A stretch of 64,000 nucleotides of DNA from Burkholderia arboris (GCF_902499125.1 NZ_CABVPX010000020.1:62001-126000), one strand, 5' to 3'. Positions 8,055 through 16,267 are shown, counted from the stretch's first letter. Numbers and translations are program-made. Notes: generated by a model from the sequence alone, not told the origin.

Positions 8055-8849
8055 ATGCAACGACGCTTCATGCTGAAGTTCGCGGCGGCACTGGGTGCGG
8101 CCGCGCTGTTCGCGGGCGCCAACGCGCAGGCCGAAACCATCAAGGTAGGCGTGACGGGCGGCCCGCACGCGCAGATCATGGAAGCGGTGAAGAAGGTCGC
8201 GGCGAAGAGCGGCCTGGATATCCGCATCGTCGAATTCTCCGATTACGTGCAGCCGAACGCCGCGCTCGCATCGGGCGACCTCGATGCGAACAGCTACCAG
8301 CACGATCCGTATCTGCAGGCGCAGGTGAAGGATCGCGGCTACAAGCTGATCAAGATCGCGGATACCGTCACGTTCCCGATGGGCATCTATTCGAAACGCG
8401 TGAAGTCGCTGGCCGAGCTGAAGCCAGGTGCGCGCATTGCGGTGCCGAACGATCCGACCAACGGCGGCCGCGCGCTGCTGTTGCTGCAAAAGCAGGGGCT
8501 GCTGAAGCTGCGTGCGGATGCGGGATTGAAGGCGACGCCGCTCGATATCGTCGACAATCCCCGCAAGCTGAAGATCGTCGAACTCGATGCGGCGCAGATT
8601 CCGCGCTCGCTCGGCGACGTCGACGCGGCCGCGATCAATACCAACTACGCGATGGAAGCGGGGCTGAAACCGAAACAGGACGCGATCGCGATCGAGGGCC
8701 CGAACGGCCCGTACGCGAACATCCTCGCGATTCGCGAGGCGGACCGCAACAAGCCGTGGGTCGCAAAACTGGTCGCGGCCTATCATTCGGCCGACGTGAA
8801 GCAGTTCATCGAAGGCAAGTTCGGCGGCGCGGTCATTGCCGCCTGGTAA
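8055..8849 (+). CDS. metQ: Methionine-binding protein of the MetNIQ transporter (NlpA family)
   Basis: The 264-residue periplasmic substrate-binding protein of the NlpA/MetQ family delivers D- or L-methionine to MetNI. The N-terminal signal ends AGANAQA before ETIKVGVTGGPHAQIME, the usual start of the mature domain. There is no lipobox cysteine at the cleavage region, unlike E. coli MetQ, so the protein is probably soluble or released by signal peptidase I. The SDYVQPNAAL and ANSYQH motifs are typical of the family. It is the last gene of the operon, with a terminator downstream. Confidence 0.93.
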   Translation: MQRRFMLKFAAALGAAALFAGANAQAETIKVGVTGGPHAQIMEAVKKVAAKSGLDIRIVEFSDYVQPNAALASGDLDANSYQHDPYLQAQVKDRGYKLIKIADTVTFPMGIYSKRVKSLAELKPGARIAVPNDPTNGGRALLLLQKQGLLKLRADAGLKATPLDIVDNPRKLKIVELDAAQIPRSLGDVDAAAINTNYAMEAGLKPKQDAIAIEGPNGPYANILAIREADRNKPWVAKLVAAYHSADVKQFIEGKFGGAVIAAW

Positions 8850-8892
8850 TGGGCAGAGCACGGGCGCCCGGCGGGTTTAGAGTTGATGATCG

Positions 8893-8921
8893 AAAACCCG
8901 GGCTTTGCGTCCGGGTTTTTT
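8893..8921 (+). terminator. Intrinsic terminator after metQ
   Basis: The arms AAAACCCGG and CCGGGTTTT surround an 8-11 nt loop and lead into a six-base T-run at about 8916-8921. Confidence 0.85.
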
Positions 8922-8934
8922 CTCTTTTAAAATA

Positions 8935-8946
8935 GAACGACCGTTC
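8935..8946. promoter_or_regulatory. Candidate operator upstream of etfBA
   Basis: GAACGACCGTTC is a perfect 5-bp inverted repeat with a 2-bp spacer. It sits 131 bases before the etfB start and just after the metQ terminator. The shape (GAACG-N2-CGTTC) resembles sites of TetR-family regulators of fatty-acid and CoA metabolism. The regulator is unknown. Confidence 0.4.
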
Positions 8947-9076
8947 GCTATCATTGGCGCGTCGCCAAGAAGCGGTATCCTCGACAACCACGATGGTTGG
9001 GTCCGCTTGGCCGCGCAGTCATGAGGCCTCGCTATAAAATGGCCTCTGGTCGTATTCGTAACTTTGGAGCGTGTGC

Positions 9077-9826
9077 ATGAAAATCCTGGTGCCAGTGAAA
9101 AGAGTGGTCGATTACAACGTGAAGGTCCGCGTGAAGTCGGACAACACGGGCGTCGACATCGCGAACGTGAAGATGTCGATGAACCCGTTCGACGAAATCG
9201 CGGTTGAAGAAGCGGTGCGCCTGAAGGAAGCGGGCGTGGCGACCGAAGTGATCGCCGTATCGGTCGGCGTCACGCAAGCGCAGGAAACGCTGCGTACGGC
9301 GCTGGCGATCGGCGCGGATCGCGCGATCCTCGTCGAGTCGACCGACAGCGTCGAGCCGCTGGCCGTCGCGAAGATCCTGAAGGCGCTGGTCGACAAGGAA
9401 CAGCCGCAACTGGTGATCCTCGGCAAGCAGGCGATCGACGACGATTCGAACCAGACGGGCCAGATGCTGGCCGCGCTGGCCGGCCTGCCGCAAGCGACGT
9501 TCGCGTCGAAGGTGACGGTGGCCGACGGTAAGGCAACGGTCGCACGCGAAGTCGACGGCGGCGCTGAAACGCTGTCGCTGACGCTGCCGGCGGTGATCAC
9601 GACCGATCTGCGCCTGAACGAGCCGCGTTACGTGACGCTGCCGAACATCATGAAGGCGAAGAAGAAGCCGCTGGAAACCGTGAAGCCGGAAGACCTGGGC
9701 GTGAACGTCGCGCCGCGTCTGAAGACGCTGAAGGTGGTCGAGCCGCCGAAGCGCGCAGCCGGCGTGAAGGTGCCGGACGTGAAGACGCTGGTCGAGAAGC
9801 TGAAGACCGAAGCCAAGGTGCTGTAA
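9077..9826 (+). CDS. etfB: Electron transfer flavoprotein, beta subunit
   Basis: EtfB, with EtfA, carries electrons from acyl-CoA and other dehydrogenases to ETF:ubiquinone oxidoreductase. The 249-residue protein has the family start MKILVPVKRVVDYN, the AMP-binding region GKQAIDDDSNQTGQMLA (about 115-131) and the signature block with VITTDLRLNEPRY near residue 180. The length equals other bacterial EtfB proteins. A GTG two codons upstream (9071) is in frame, but the ATG is better placed after TGGAGCG. It is transcribed with etfA, 16 bases downstream. Confidence 0.95.
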   Translation: MKILVPVKRVVDYNVKVRVKSDNTGVDIANVKMSMNPFDEIAVEEAVRLKEAGVATEVIAVSVGVTQAQETLRTALAIGADRAILVESTDSVEPLAVAKILKALVDKEQPQLVILGKQAIDDDSNQTGQMLAALAGLPQATFASKVTVADGKATVAREVDGGAETLSLTLPAVITTDLRLNEPRYVTLPNIMKAKKKPLETVKPEDLGVNVAPRLKTLKVVEPPKRAAGVKVPDVKTLVEKLKTEAKVL

Positions 9827-9842
9827 GAGGGAGCGCAAGAAA

Positions 9843-10778
9843 ATGACGATTCTGGTGATTGCAGAACACGACAACGCGTCGGTCAAGGCCGCGACGTTGA
9901 ACACGGTGGCGGCGGCAGCGAAGATCGGTGGCGATATTCACGTGCTGGTCGCGGGCCACAACGCGCAAGCAGCGGCAGACGCGGCAGCGAAGATCGCAGG
10001 TGTGTCGAAGGTGCTGCTGGCCGATGCGCCGCAGCTCGAAGCGGGTCTGGCGGAAAACGTCGAAGCGACCGCGCTGAACATTGCGAAGGACTACTCGCAC
10101 ATCCTCGCGCCGGCGACCGCCTACGGCAAGAACATTGCACCGCGTATCGCCGCGAAGCTGGACGTCGCGCAGATCTCGGACATCACGGCTGTTGACAGTG
10201 CCGACACGTTCGAGCGCCCGATCTACGCCGGCAACGCGATCGCGACGGTGCAGTCGAGCGACCCGATCAAGGTCATCACGGTGCGCGCGACGGGTTTCGA
10301 TCCGGTGGCGGCCGAAGGCGGCAGCGCGGCGGTCGAGAAGATCGAAGCAGCGGCCGATGCAGGCAAGTCGCAGTTCGTGAGCCGTGAAGTGACGAAGCTG
10401 GACCGTCCGGAACTGACGAGCGCGAAGATCATCGTGTCGGGCGGCCGCGGTCTGGGCAGCGGCGAGAACTACACGAAGGTGCTGGAGCCGCTGGCCGACA
10501 AGCTGTCGGCAGCACTGGGCGCATCGCGTGCCGCAGTCGACGCCGGCTACGTGCCGAACGACTACCAGGTCGGCCAGACCGGCAAGATCGTCGCGCCGCA
10601 GCTGTACATCGCGGTCGGCATCTCGGGTGCGATCCAGCATCTGGCCGGCATGAAGGATTCGAAGGTGATCGTCGCGATCAACAAGGATCCGGAAGCGCCG
10701 ATCTTCAGCGTGGCCGACTACGGCCTCGTCGGCGATCTGTTCGCGCTGGTGCCGGAGCTCGTGAGCGAGCTCGGCTGA
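9843..10778 (+). CDS. etfA: Electron transfer flavoprotein, alpha subunit
   Basis: EtfA is the FAD-binding subunit of the ETF heterodimer. The 311-residue protein has the C-terminal FAD-binding domain with SGGRGLGS (199-206), QTGKIVAPQLY (245-255) and GISGAIQHLAGM (259-270), all hallmarks of the family. It follows etfB by 16 bases in one operon, and a terminator lies just downstream. The remains of an acyl-CoA dehydrogenase gene after that terminator suggest that the locus once included a partner dehydrogenase. Confidence 0.95.
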   Translation: MTILVIAEHDNASVKAATLNTVAAAAKIGGDIHVLVAGHNAQAAADAAAKIAGVSKVLLADAPQLEAGLAENVEATALNIAKDYSHILAPATAYGKNIAPRIAAKLDVAQISDITAVDSADTFERPIYAGNAIATVQSSDPIKVITVRATGFDPVAAEGGSAAVEKIEAAADAGKSQFVSREVTKLDRPELTSAKIIVSGGRGLGSGENYTKVLEPLADKLSAALGASRAAVDAGYVPNDYQVGQTGKIVAPQLYIAVGISGAIQHLAGMKDSKVIVAINKDPEAPIFSVADYGLVGDLFALVPELVSELG

Positions 10779-10811
10779 CGCGGCATCACGCTTCAGCGTT
10801 AGGTACACGGG

Positions 10812-10840
10812 AAAAGGGGCGCGACGAGCGCCCTTTTTTT
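10812..10840 (+). terminator. Intrinsic terminator after etfA
   Basis: An A-run and GGGGCGC pair with GCGCCC around GACGA, followed by seven T's. Confidence 0.85.
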
Positions 10841-10874
10841 GCGCCCTCGACGGAAGAGAGAAGAGGGAGGCGCA

Positions 10875-11106
10875 CCAGGGGTGATGTCGCACCGGTCACG
10901 AGCATGCTGTTCGTGTTGAAGGAACTCGCGGGCATCGACGCCGTTGCGCCGTCGCCGGGTTTCGAGGATGCCGGCTACGACACGGCGCAGGCCGTGCTCG
11001 GCGAGTCCGCGTAGGTCTGCGGCGAGGTGCCGGCTCGCTCGGGACGTCGATCGTCAATGCGAAGGGCAACGCGAGCGGGCTCGCGTTGACGGACGCCCCG
11101 TTCTGA
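10875..11106 (+). pseudogene. Remnant of an acyl-CoA dehydrogenase gene (N-terminal fragment)
   Basis: From 10880 the frame reads GDVAPVTS and then from 10904 MLFVLKELAGID, PGFEDAGYDTAQAVL and GESA, followed by TAG at 11012 and then CGEVPA. This resembles the first ~50 residues of Burkholderia-type acyl-CoA dehydrogenases (pattern APVRDMLFVLKEL...DESAKFCGEVLAPLN), with a stop where the lysine should be and no start codon in the expected place. After about 11040 the similarity ends. A short frame reading GTSIVNAKGNASGLALTDAPF, ending at 11106, is unexplained. The other ~540 codons are absent. Family recognition is from memory; the in-frame stop is directly visible. Confidence 0.6.
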
Positions 11107-11132
11107 CCGCGCGCAACGCTCTCGACGCAATG

Positions 11133-11165
11133 AAAAAGGCGCCCCGAGGGGCGCCTTTCTTTTTG
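11133..11165. terminator. Bidirectional terminator upstream of the dadA 3' end
   Basis: AAAGGCGCCCC-GA-GGGGCGCCTTT is a perfect hairpin flanked by A-rich and T-rich sides. It probably terminates dadA (minus strand, stop at 11203). Confidence 0.8.
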
Positions 11166-11202
11166 TCGCCGACCGGCCCGCGTGGCGGCAGGCCGTCGCG
11201 GC

Positions 11203-12489
11203 TCAGGCGTAGGCGGGGCGCGTCTGGCCGGCCACGTCCTTCAGGTAGCGATGCACCGACAGGTCGTCGGCCTGGATCGCAGGCATCTTGCCCGAGATCA
11301 GGTCGGCGAGCAGCTGGCCCGAGCCGCACGACATCGTCCAGCCGAGCGTGCCGTGGCCGGTGTTCAGGAACAGGTTCGACACCGGCGTGCGGCCGACGAT
11401 CGGCGTGCCGTCCGGCGTCATCGGGCGCAGGCCCGTCCAGAACGTGGCCTTCGACGTGTCGCCACCGCCCGGGAACAGGTCGTTCACGCACATTTCGAGC
11501 GTTTCGCGGCGTGCGGCGCGCAGCTTCTTGTCGAAGCCGACGATTTCCGCCATGCCACCGACGCGGATGCGCTGGTCGAAACGCGTGATCGCGATCTTGT
11601 AGGTCTCGTCGAGCACGGTCGACACGGGCGCCGCCGCTTCGTTGACGATCGGCGCGGTGATCGAATAGCCCTTCAGCGGATAGACGGGGATCTTCATCAG
11701 GTTCGAGATGAAGTTCGTCGAGTACGAGCCGAGCGCGACGACGTACGCGTCCGCGCGCACCGTCTCGCTGCCGCACTGCACGCCGGCGATCCTGCCGCCC
11801 GCGATCGCGAGCGCATCGATCGGCGTGTTGTAGCGGAACTTGACGCCGAGCGATTCGGCGAGCGCTGCGAGGCGCGTCGTGAACAGCTGGCAATCGCCCG
11901 TTTCGTCGCCCGGCAGGCGCAGGCCGCCCGTCAGCTTGTGCGAGACGGCCGCGAGTGCCGGTTCGGCGTGCTTCAGTTCGGCCGGCGACAGCAGTTCGAA
12001 CGGCACGTTCGCTTCCTGCAGCACGGCGATGTCCTTCGCCGCGCCGTCGAGTTGCTGCTGCGTGCGGAACAGTTGCAGCGTGCCGCCCGTGCGGCCTTCG
12101 TACTCGATGCCGGTATCGGCGCGCAGCGCCTGCAGGCAGTCGCGGCTGTATTCGGCGAGGCGGACCATGCGGCCCTTGTTGACCGCATAGCGCTCGGCCG
12201 TGCAGTTGCGCAGCATCTGGTACATCCACTGGAGCTGGAAACGCGTGCCGTCGAGGCGGATCGCGAGCGGCGCATGCTTTTCGAACATCCACTTGACGGC
12301 CTTCAGCGGCACGCCAGGCGCGGCCCACGGCGCGGCATAGCCGGGCGAGATCTGGCCTGCGTTCGCGAAGCTCGTCTCGAGCGCCGGGCCGGCTTCCCGG
12401 TCGATCACGGTGACTTCATGACCGGCGCGCGCGAGGTAATACGCGCTTGCCACGCCCACCACACCACTGCCCAGAATGACGACTCGCAT
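11203..12489 (-). CDS. dadA: D-amino acid dehydrogenase small subunit
   Basis: This FAD enzyme of the inner membrane oxidises D-amino acids, chiefly D-alanine, to 2-oxo acids and passes electrons to the respiratory chain. The 428-residue protein starts MRVVILGSGVVGVASAYYLARAGHEVTV, with the FAD dinucleotide-binding motif G7-S-G-V-V-G12, then FANAGQISPGYAAPWA, a DadA hallmark. The C-terminal GHGTLGWTMSCGSGQLLADLI loop is also conserved. The ATG at 12489 is chosen over one 14 codons upstream because the Rossmann motif begins at once. It is divergent from an Lrp/AsnC-family gene, the usual type of regulator for dad genes. Confidence 0.94.
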   Translation of the reverse strand: MRVVILGSGVVGVASAYYLARAGHEVTVIDREAGPALETSFANAGQISPGYAAPWAAPGVPLKAVKWMFEKHAPLAIRLDGTRFQLQWMYQMLRNCTAERYAVNKGRMVRLAEYSRDCLQALRADTGIEYEGRTGGTLQLFRTQQQLDGAAKDIAVLQEANVPFELLSPAELKHAEPALAAVSHKLTGGLRLPGDETGDCQLFTTRLAALAESLGVKFRYNTPIDALAIAGGRIAGVQCGSETVRADAYVVALGSYSTNFISNLMKIPVYPLKGYSITAPIVNEAAAPVSTVLDETYKIAITRFDQRIRVGGMAEIVGFDKKLRAARRETLEMCVNDLFPGGGDTSKATFWTGLRPMTPDGTPIVGRTPVSNLFLNTGHGTLGWTMSCGSGQLLADLISGKMPAIQADDLSVHRYLKDVAGQTRPAYA

Positions 12490-12634
12490 AGCTGCTCCAG
12501 ATGGAAGGGACCAGGTCGAGGCCGGGCGCATGTGCGGCTCCGTGTAACCTCTAGCTGATCTAGTTTTTTGCGCTATGGTATTGTCGAATGTGCAGGTTTT
12601 GTTATCGTATTTTTCAGGTTTTCAGCATAAAAAA
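12490..12634. promoter_or_regulatory. Divergent promoter region of dadA and the Lrp-type regulator
   Basis: The 145-bp spacer is much more A+T-rich than its surroundings, with several T-runs (e.g. GTTTTGTTATCGTATTTTTC). It must hold both promoters. By analogy with E. coli dad, Lrp-type binding is expected, but I cannot define a site by eye. Confidence 0.5.
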
Positions 12635-13123
12635 ATGAGAACGCAACGTCAGCCAGTACGCTCGCTCGACAAGCTCGACCGGCGCATCCTGAAACTGCTC
12701 CAGGACGACGGCCGGATGGCGATGAAAGACCTCGCGGAACAGGTCGGACTGACCGTCACGCCGTGCATCGAGCGTGTGCGGCGCATGGAGCGCGACGGCG
12801 TGATCACCGGCTATCACGCGCGGGTCGACCCGGGCCAGCTGGGCGCCGCGCTGCTGGTGTTCGTCGAGATCACGCTCGGCCACAAGGGCGGCAACATGTT
12901 CGAGCAATTCCGCCGGGAAGTGATGAAGATCGACGAGGTGCTCGAGTGCCATCTCGTGTCCGGCGACTTCGACTACCTGATCAAGGCGCGGATCGGCGAG
13001 ATGGCCGACTACCGGAAGCTGCTCGGCGACATCCTGTTGCAGCTGCCCGGTGCGGTGCAGTCGAAGAGCTATGTCGTGATGGAAGAAATCAAGGAGACGC
13101 TGACGATTGCCGTCGGCGAGTGA
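12635..13123 (+). CDS. Lrp/AsnC family transcriptional regulator
   Basis: The 162-residue protein has an N-terminal winged helix-turn-helix (about residues 12-62: LDKLDRRILKLLQDDGRM, then the recognition helix around TVTPCIERVRRME) and a C-terminal RAM/ligand-binding domain (about 75-155). Length and architecture are standard for leucine-responsive regulators. Divergence from dadA suggests it controls D-alanine catabolism in response to alanine or leucine; this is inference from position and from known dadA regulation. The ATG at 12635 follows an A-rich stretch; an upstream start (12575) would add an unusual leader peptide. Confidence 0.88.
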   Translation: MRTQRQPVRSLDKLDRRILKLLQDDGRMAMKDLAEQVGLTVTPCIERVRRMERDGVITGYHARVDPGQLGAALLVFVEITLGHKGGNMFEQFRREVMKIDEVLECHLVSGDFDYLIKARIGEMADYRKLLGDILLQLPGAVQSKSYVVMEEIKETLTIAVGE

Positions 13124-13171
13124 CGTGCCGGCGGCCTGTTGTCGGGCCCCTTATCCCGCCCTTGGCATGCC

Positions 13172-13207
13172 GCACCCAATACTGTATAAATGTACAGTAT
13201 TGGGTGC
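13172..13207. promoter_or_regulatory. LexA (SOS) box inside a 36-bp palindrome
   Basis: CTGTATAAATGTACAG (13182-13197) fits the CTGT-N8-ACAG LexA consensus exactly, with an A+T-rich core flanked by TA on both sides. The symmetry extends well beyond the box: arms GCACCCAATACTGTA (13172-13186) and their exact complement (13193-13207) enclose 6 bases. It ends 18 bases before the ATG at 13226, so LexA binding there would block transcription of the radical SAM gene. Confidence 0.85.
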
Positions 13208-13225
13208 AGGCGAAGGGGTGGGCAC

Positions 13226-14392
13226 ATGGACGATCGGTCCGACAATGAATTTCCGATAGCGCCGCCGGTGCCCCGCAAGGGGCGCGGCGCGGTCGACAAC
13301 CTGCAGGGGCGGTATGAAATCGCGCAGCGCGAAGCGGTCGACGACGGCTGGACGCACGAGTCCGGCGACGACGATTTCGCCGCGCCGCTGCGCACGCAGG
13401 TATTCGAGGAGCGGGCGAAGAGCATCCTGACGCACAACCAGTCGCCCGATATCCCGTTCAGCGTGTCGCTCAATCCGTATCGCGGCTGCGAACACGGTTG
13501 TATCTACTGCTTCGCGCGGCCGACACACAGCTATCTCGGCCTGTCGCCGGGGCTCGATTTCGAAAGCCGCATCTACGCGAAGGTCAACGCGGCCGAACTG
13601 CTCGAGCGCGAAATTTCGCGCAAGCGCTACGTGCCGGAGCCGATCGCGCTCGGCGTCAATACCGACGCTTACCAGCCGGTCGAACGCGACCTGCGCATCA
13701 CGCGCAGCGTGATCCAGGTAATGCACGATCGCGGGCTGCCGTTCGCGGCGATCACGAAATCGTCGCTGATCGAGCGCGATCTCGACCTGCTCGCACCGAT
13801 GGCCGAGCGCGGGCAGGTGATGGCGGCGGTCACGATCACGACGCTCGATGCGGATCTCGCGCGGACGCTCGAGCCGCGTGCGGCCACGCCGGCGCGACGG
13901 CTGCGCACGATCCGCGCGCTGCGCGACGCGGGCGTGCCGGTCGGCGTGAGCATTGCGCCGGTGATTCCGTTCGTGACCGAACCCGACATGGAGCGCGTGC
14001 TCGAGGCCTGCGCGGAAGCCGGCGCGACGTACGCGAGCTACATCATCCTGCGGTTGCCGTGGGAGGTCGCGCCGCTGTTCAAGAGCTGGCTCGCCGCGCA
14101 TTTTCCCGATCGTGCGGAGCGCGTGATGAACCGCGTGCGCGACATGCGCGGCGGCAAGGATTACGACTCGGATTTCTCGAAACGGATGAAGGGCGAGGGG
14201 GTCTGGGCCGACCTGTTGCGCCAGCGCTTCCGCCAGACCGTCAAGCGGCTGGGGCTGAACGAGCGCACGAACGGCATTCTCGATCTGTCGCAGTTTCGCG
14301 GTGCGCCGGCCGCTGTCGCGCCGGCGCCGCGTGTTGCCGTGCGTTCGGCCGGCGCGCAGCCGCGCGACGACATGCAGTTGAATCTGTTCTGA
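13226..14392 (+). CDS. PA0069-family radical SAM protein (SplB/Rv2578c-like)
   Basis: The 388-residue protein has a radical SAM cluster motif C88-x3-C92-x2-C95 (GCEHGCIYCFARP), which binds a [4Fe-4S] cluster and S-adenosylmethionine. It belongs to the group related to spore photoproduct lyase, whose defined member repairs a UV-induced thymine dimer; the activity of the proteobacterial PA0069 type is unknown to me. A perfect LexA box just upstream supports a role in DNA damage. The start at 13226 is preferred because an in-frame ATG at 13190 lies inside the operator. The C-terminus ends with the short motif DDMQLNLF. Confidence 0.87.
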   Translation: MDDRSDNEFPIAPPVPRKGRGAVDNLQGRYEIAQREAVDDGWTHESGDDDFAAPLRTQVFEERAKSILTHNQSPDIPFSVSLNPYRGCEHGCIYCFARPTHSYLGLSPGLDFESRIYAKVNAAELLEREISRKRYVPEPIALGVNTDAYQPVERDLRITRSVIQVMHDRGLPFAAITKSSLIERDLDLLAPMAERGQVMAAVTITTLDADLARTLEPRAATPARRLRTIRALRDAGVPVGVSIAPVIPFVTEPDMERVLEACAEAGATYASYIILRLPWEVAPLFKSWLAAHFPDRAERVMNRVRDMRGGKDYDSDFSKRMKGEGVWADLLRQRFRQTVKRLGLNERTNGILDLSQFRGAPAAVAPAPRVAVRSAGAQPRDDMQLNLF

Positions 14393-14443
14393 CACGCGAG
14401 CGAAGCCGTCGCGTGTCGGCCGCGGATGCCGCCTGCGTTGTGC

Positions 14444-14911
14444 TTACTGCGAAAGCTGCTTCGCCGCTTCGACCTGCGATTCGAAGTACGTCTGGAACGA
14501 CAGCGCGAGGGCGGTCATCAACAGGAATGCGCCGATCAGCAGCGAGAAGATCACGACGAAGATCACGGTCCAGCCCGACTTGCTGTGCTTGCCGGTGTCC
14601 GCGTTGAACTGCGCATCCCATTTCTCGTCGGGGCGCAGCCCGTAGACGAGTGCGGCGAGGAACGCCGCCAGCAGCGAGATCGCTCCGGGTACCGCGAGCC
14701 ACCAGCCGAGGCCGGCGCTGCGTTGGGTCGCCGCGAGCAGGAGGAAGCCCGGAATGCCGACGATCGTCGCGAGCAGGTGTGCCCAGCCGTACACGTCGCG
14801 GAAGCCATACAGATAGAAGCGGTGCGCGCCGAGCGATCCGAGCAGGAATGCGAGGGCGGCGGTGAGCGTCTTGGAGCGGAAGCGGCGGGACGGTGCGGTG
14901 CTGCTGGACAT
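14444..14911 (-). CDS. TM2 domain-containing membrane protein
   Basis: The 155-residue protein begins with a short basic N-terminus and then the TM2-domain pattern (about residues 14-62: KTLTAALAFLLGSLGAHRFYLYG, with the conserved G-x-H-R-F-Y). Two further hydrophobic helices follow at about 73-91 and 114-137, so four membrane segments in all. TM2 proteins occur widely; their bacterial function is mostly unknown. The ATG at 14911 (MSSSTAPSRRF) was chosen over an upstream one that would add an unlikely leader. It stands alone between the radical SAM gene (convergent) and the dehydrogenase-like gene (same strand). Confidence 0.75.
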   Translation of the reverse strand: MSSSTAPSRRFRSKTLTAALAFLLGSLGAHRFYLYGFRDVYGWAHLLATIVGIPGFLLLAATQRSAGLGWWLAVPGAISLLAAFLAALVYGLRPDEKWDAQFNADTGKHSKSGWTVIFVVIFSLLIGAFLLMTALALSFQTYFESQVEAAKQLSQ

Positions 14912-15020
14912 GGATGGCGGCGTATTGTCGTTGGCATGGGCGGCCGGCGGGCCGGCGCGGGCGCGCGGCCCGGCACGCATTCTACGATGCCCGGTCGGAC
15001 CCGGTCACCCCTTGCCTGCG

Positions 15021-16160
15021 TCAAGGTGCCGCATAGGTCACGCGGTAGATCGCGCCCGCGTAATCGTCGCTGACGAGCAGCGAGCCGTCCGGCAGCGGCA
15101 GCACGTCGGCGGGGCGGCCCCATACCGTGCCGTCGGGCCGCAGCCAGCCGGTGACGAATGGCGTCTGGCGCGCCTGGCTGCCGTCCGCCGATACGACCAC
15201 GCGCATCACGCGGTAACCGACCTTCGTGCTGCGGTTCCACGAGCCGTGTTCGGCAATGAACACGTTATTGCGATACGACGCCGGAAACATCGGCCCGGTA
15301 TAGAAGCGCATGCCGAGCGCGGCAACGTGCGCACCGAGTTTCAAGACGGGCGGCACATAGCGGCGGCAGACGTCGGCGCTGCCGAATTCGGGGTCGGGCG
15401 TATCTCCGCCATGGCAATATGGAAAGCCGAAATCGAGGCCGGCGCGCGGCGCACGGTTCAGCTTGTCGTCGGGTACGTCGTCGCCCATCATGTCGCGCCC
15501 GTTGTCGGTGAACCACAGCTCGCCCGAGTCGGGATGCCACGCGAAGCCGACCGTATTGCGCACGCCGCGGGCGACCACCTCGCTGCCGCTGCCGTCGGCC
15601 TTCATCCGCGCGATGATTGCGTAGCGGCTGCGATCGGCGAGGCAGACGTTGCACGGCGCACCGGTCGGCACGTAAAGCTTGCCGTCGGGGCCGAACGCGA
15701 TGAATTTCCAGCCGTGATGGTGTTCGGTCGGCAGCGCGTCGGTCACGACGACCGGGGCGGGCGGTTTGGCGAGCCGGTCGTCGATATGATCGAGGCGCAG
15801 GATGCGCGACACGGCGGATATATAGAGGGCGCCATCGCGGTAGGCAACGCCGACCGGCATGTCGAGCCCGGAAGCGATCACGTAACGCGCACCGATCCGG
15901 CCCTCTTGCATCACGAATGCATGGACGCGTCCTTCCCGCGTGCCGACATACAGGATGCCGCGCGGCGACCACGCCATTTCGCGCGCGGCCGGTACCGCGT
16001 CGGTCAGGACTTCGACGTGGAAGCCGGGCGGTACGACGAGTTCGCTCACCGGCAACGGCGCGGCAAACACCGGTGCGGACGCGAGGCAGGCAAGGCCGGC
16101 GAGCAGCGCCGTGAGACGGAGCTGCGCGCGGCGCGTCGAGGCGGCGCGAAGGGACGGCAT
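15021..16160 (-). CDS. PQQ-dependent sugar dehydrogenase-like protein (sorbosone dehydrogenase type), exported
   Basis: The 379-residue protein has a signal peptide (about residues 1-34, ending APVFA). A six-bladed beta-propeller of the glucose/sorbosone dehydrogenase family follows (motifs VPPGFHVEVL, MAWSPRGILYVGTREG, HHHGWKFIAFGPDGKLYV, HPDSGELWFTDNGRD, IAEHGSWNRS, GRPADVLPLPDGSLLVSDD). Soluble members oxidise aldoses using PQQ and calcium in the periplasm. A CNVC pair near residue 200 may form a disulfide or bind metal. No cytochrome c domain is fused, so the electron acceptor is unknown. The start at 16160 gives the best signal peptide. Confidence 0.82.
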   Translation of the reverse strand: MPSLRAASTRRAQLRLTALLAGLACLASAPVFAAPLPVSELVVPPGFHVEVLTDAVPAAREMAWSPRGILYVGTREGRVHAFVMQEGRIGARYVIASGLDMPVGVAYRDGALYISAVSRILRLDHIDDRLAKPPAPVVVTDALPTEHHHGWKFIAFGPDGKLYVPTGAPCNVCLADRSRYAIIARMKADGSGSEVVARGVRNTVGFAWHPDSGELWFTDNGRDMMGDDVPDDKLNRAPRAGLDFGFPYCHGGDTPDPEFGSADVCRRYVPPVLKLGAHVAALGMRFYTGPMFPASYRNNVFIAEHGSWNRSTKVGYRVMRVVVSADGSQARQTPFVTGWLRPDGTVWGRPADVLPLPDGSLLVSDDYAGAIYRVTYAAP

Positions 16161-16238
16161 GACGGTGGGAAACGTCCAGGACACGACGATTGTATGCCCG
16201 CCCGACAGGCCGACCGCGGATTTTTTGCGCGTAAGTGT

Positions 16239-16267
16239 TTGTTGTACCTCTGGTTTCCGGCTATAAT
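16239..16267 (+). promoter_or_regulatory. Sigma-70 type promoter of the rpsP operon
   Basis: TTGTTG (16239-16244), a 17-bp spacer, and a perfect TATAAT (16262-16267) lie 45 bases upstream of rpsP. Confidence 0.8.

Noticed and set aside
14392..14444. Possible small gene between the radical SAM and TM2 genes
   Set aside because: The gap is only about 50 bases and holds no start-to-stop frame of note.
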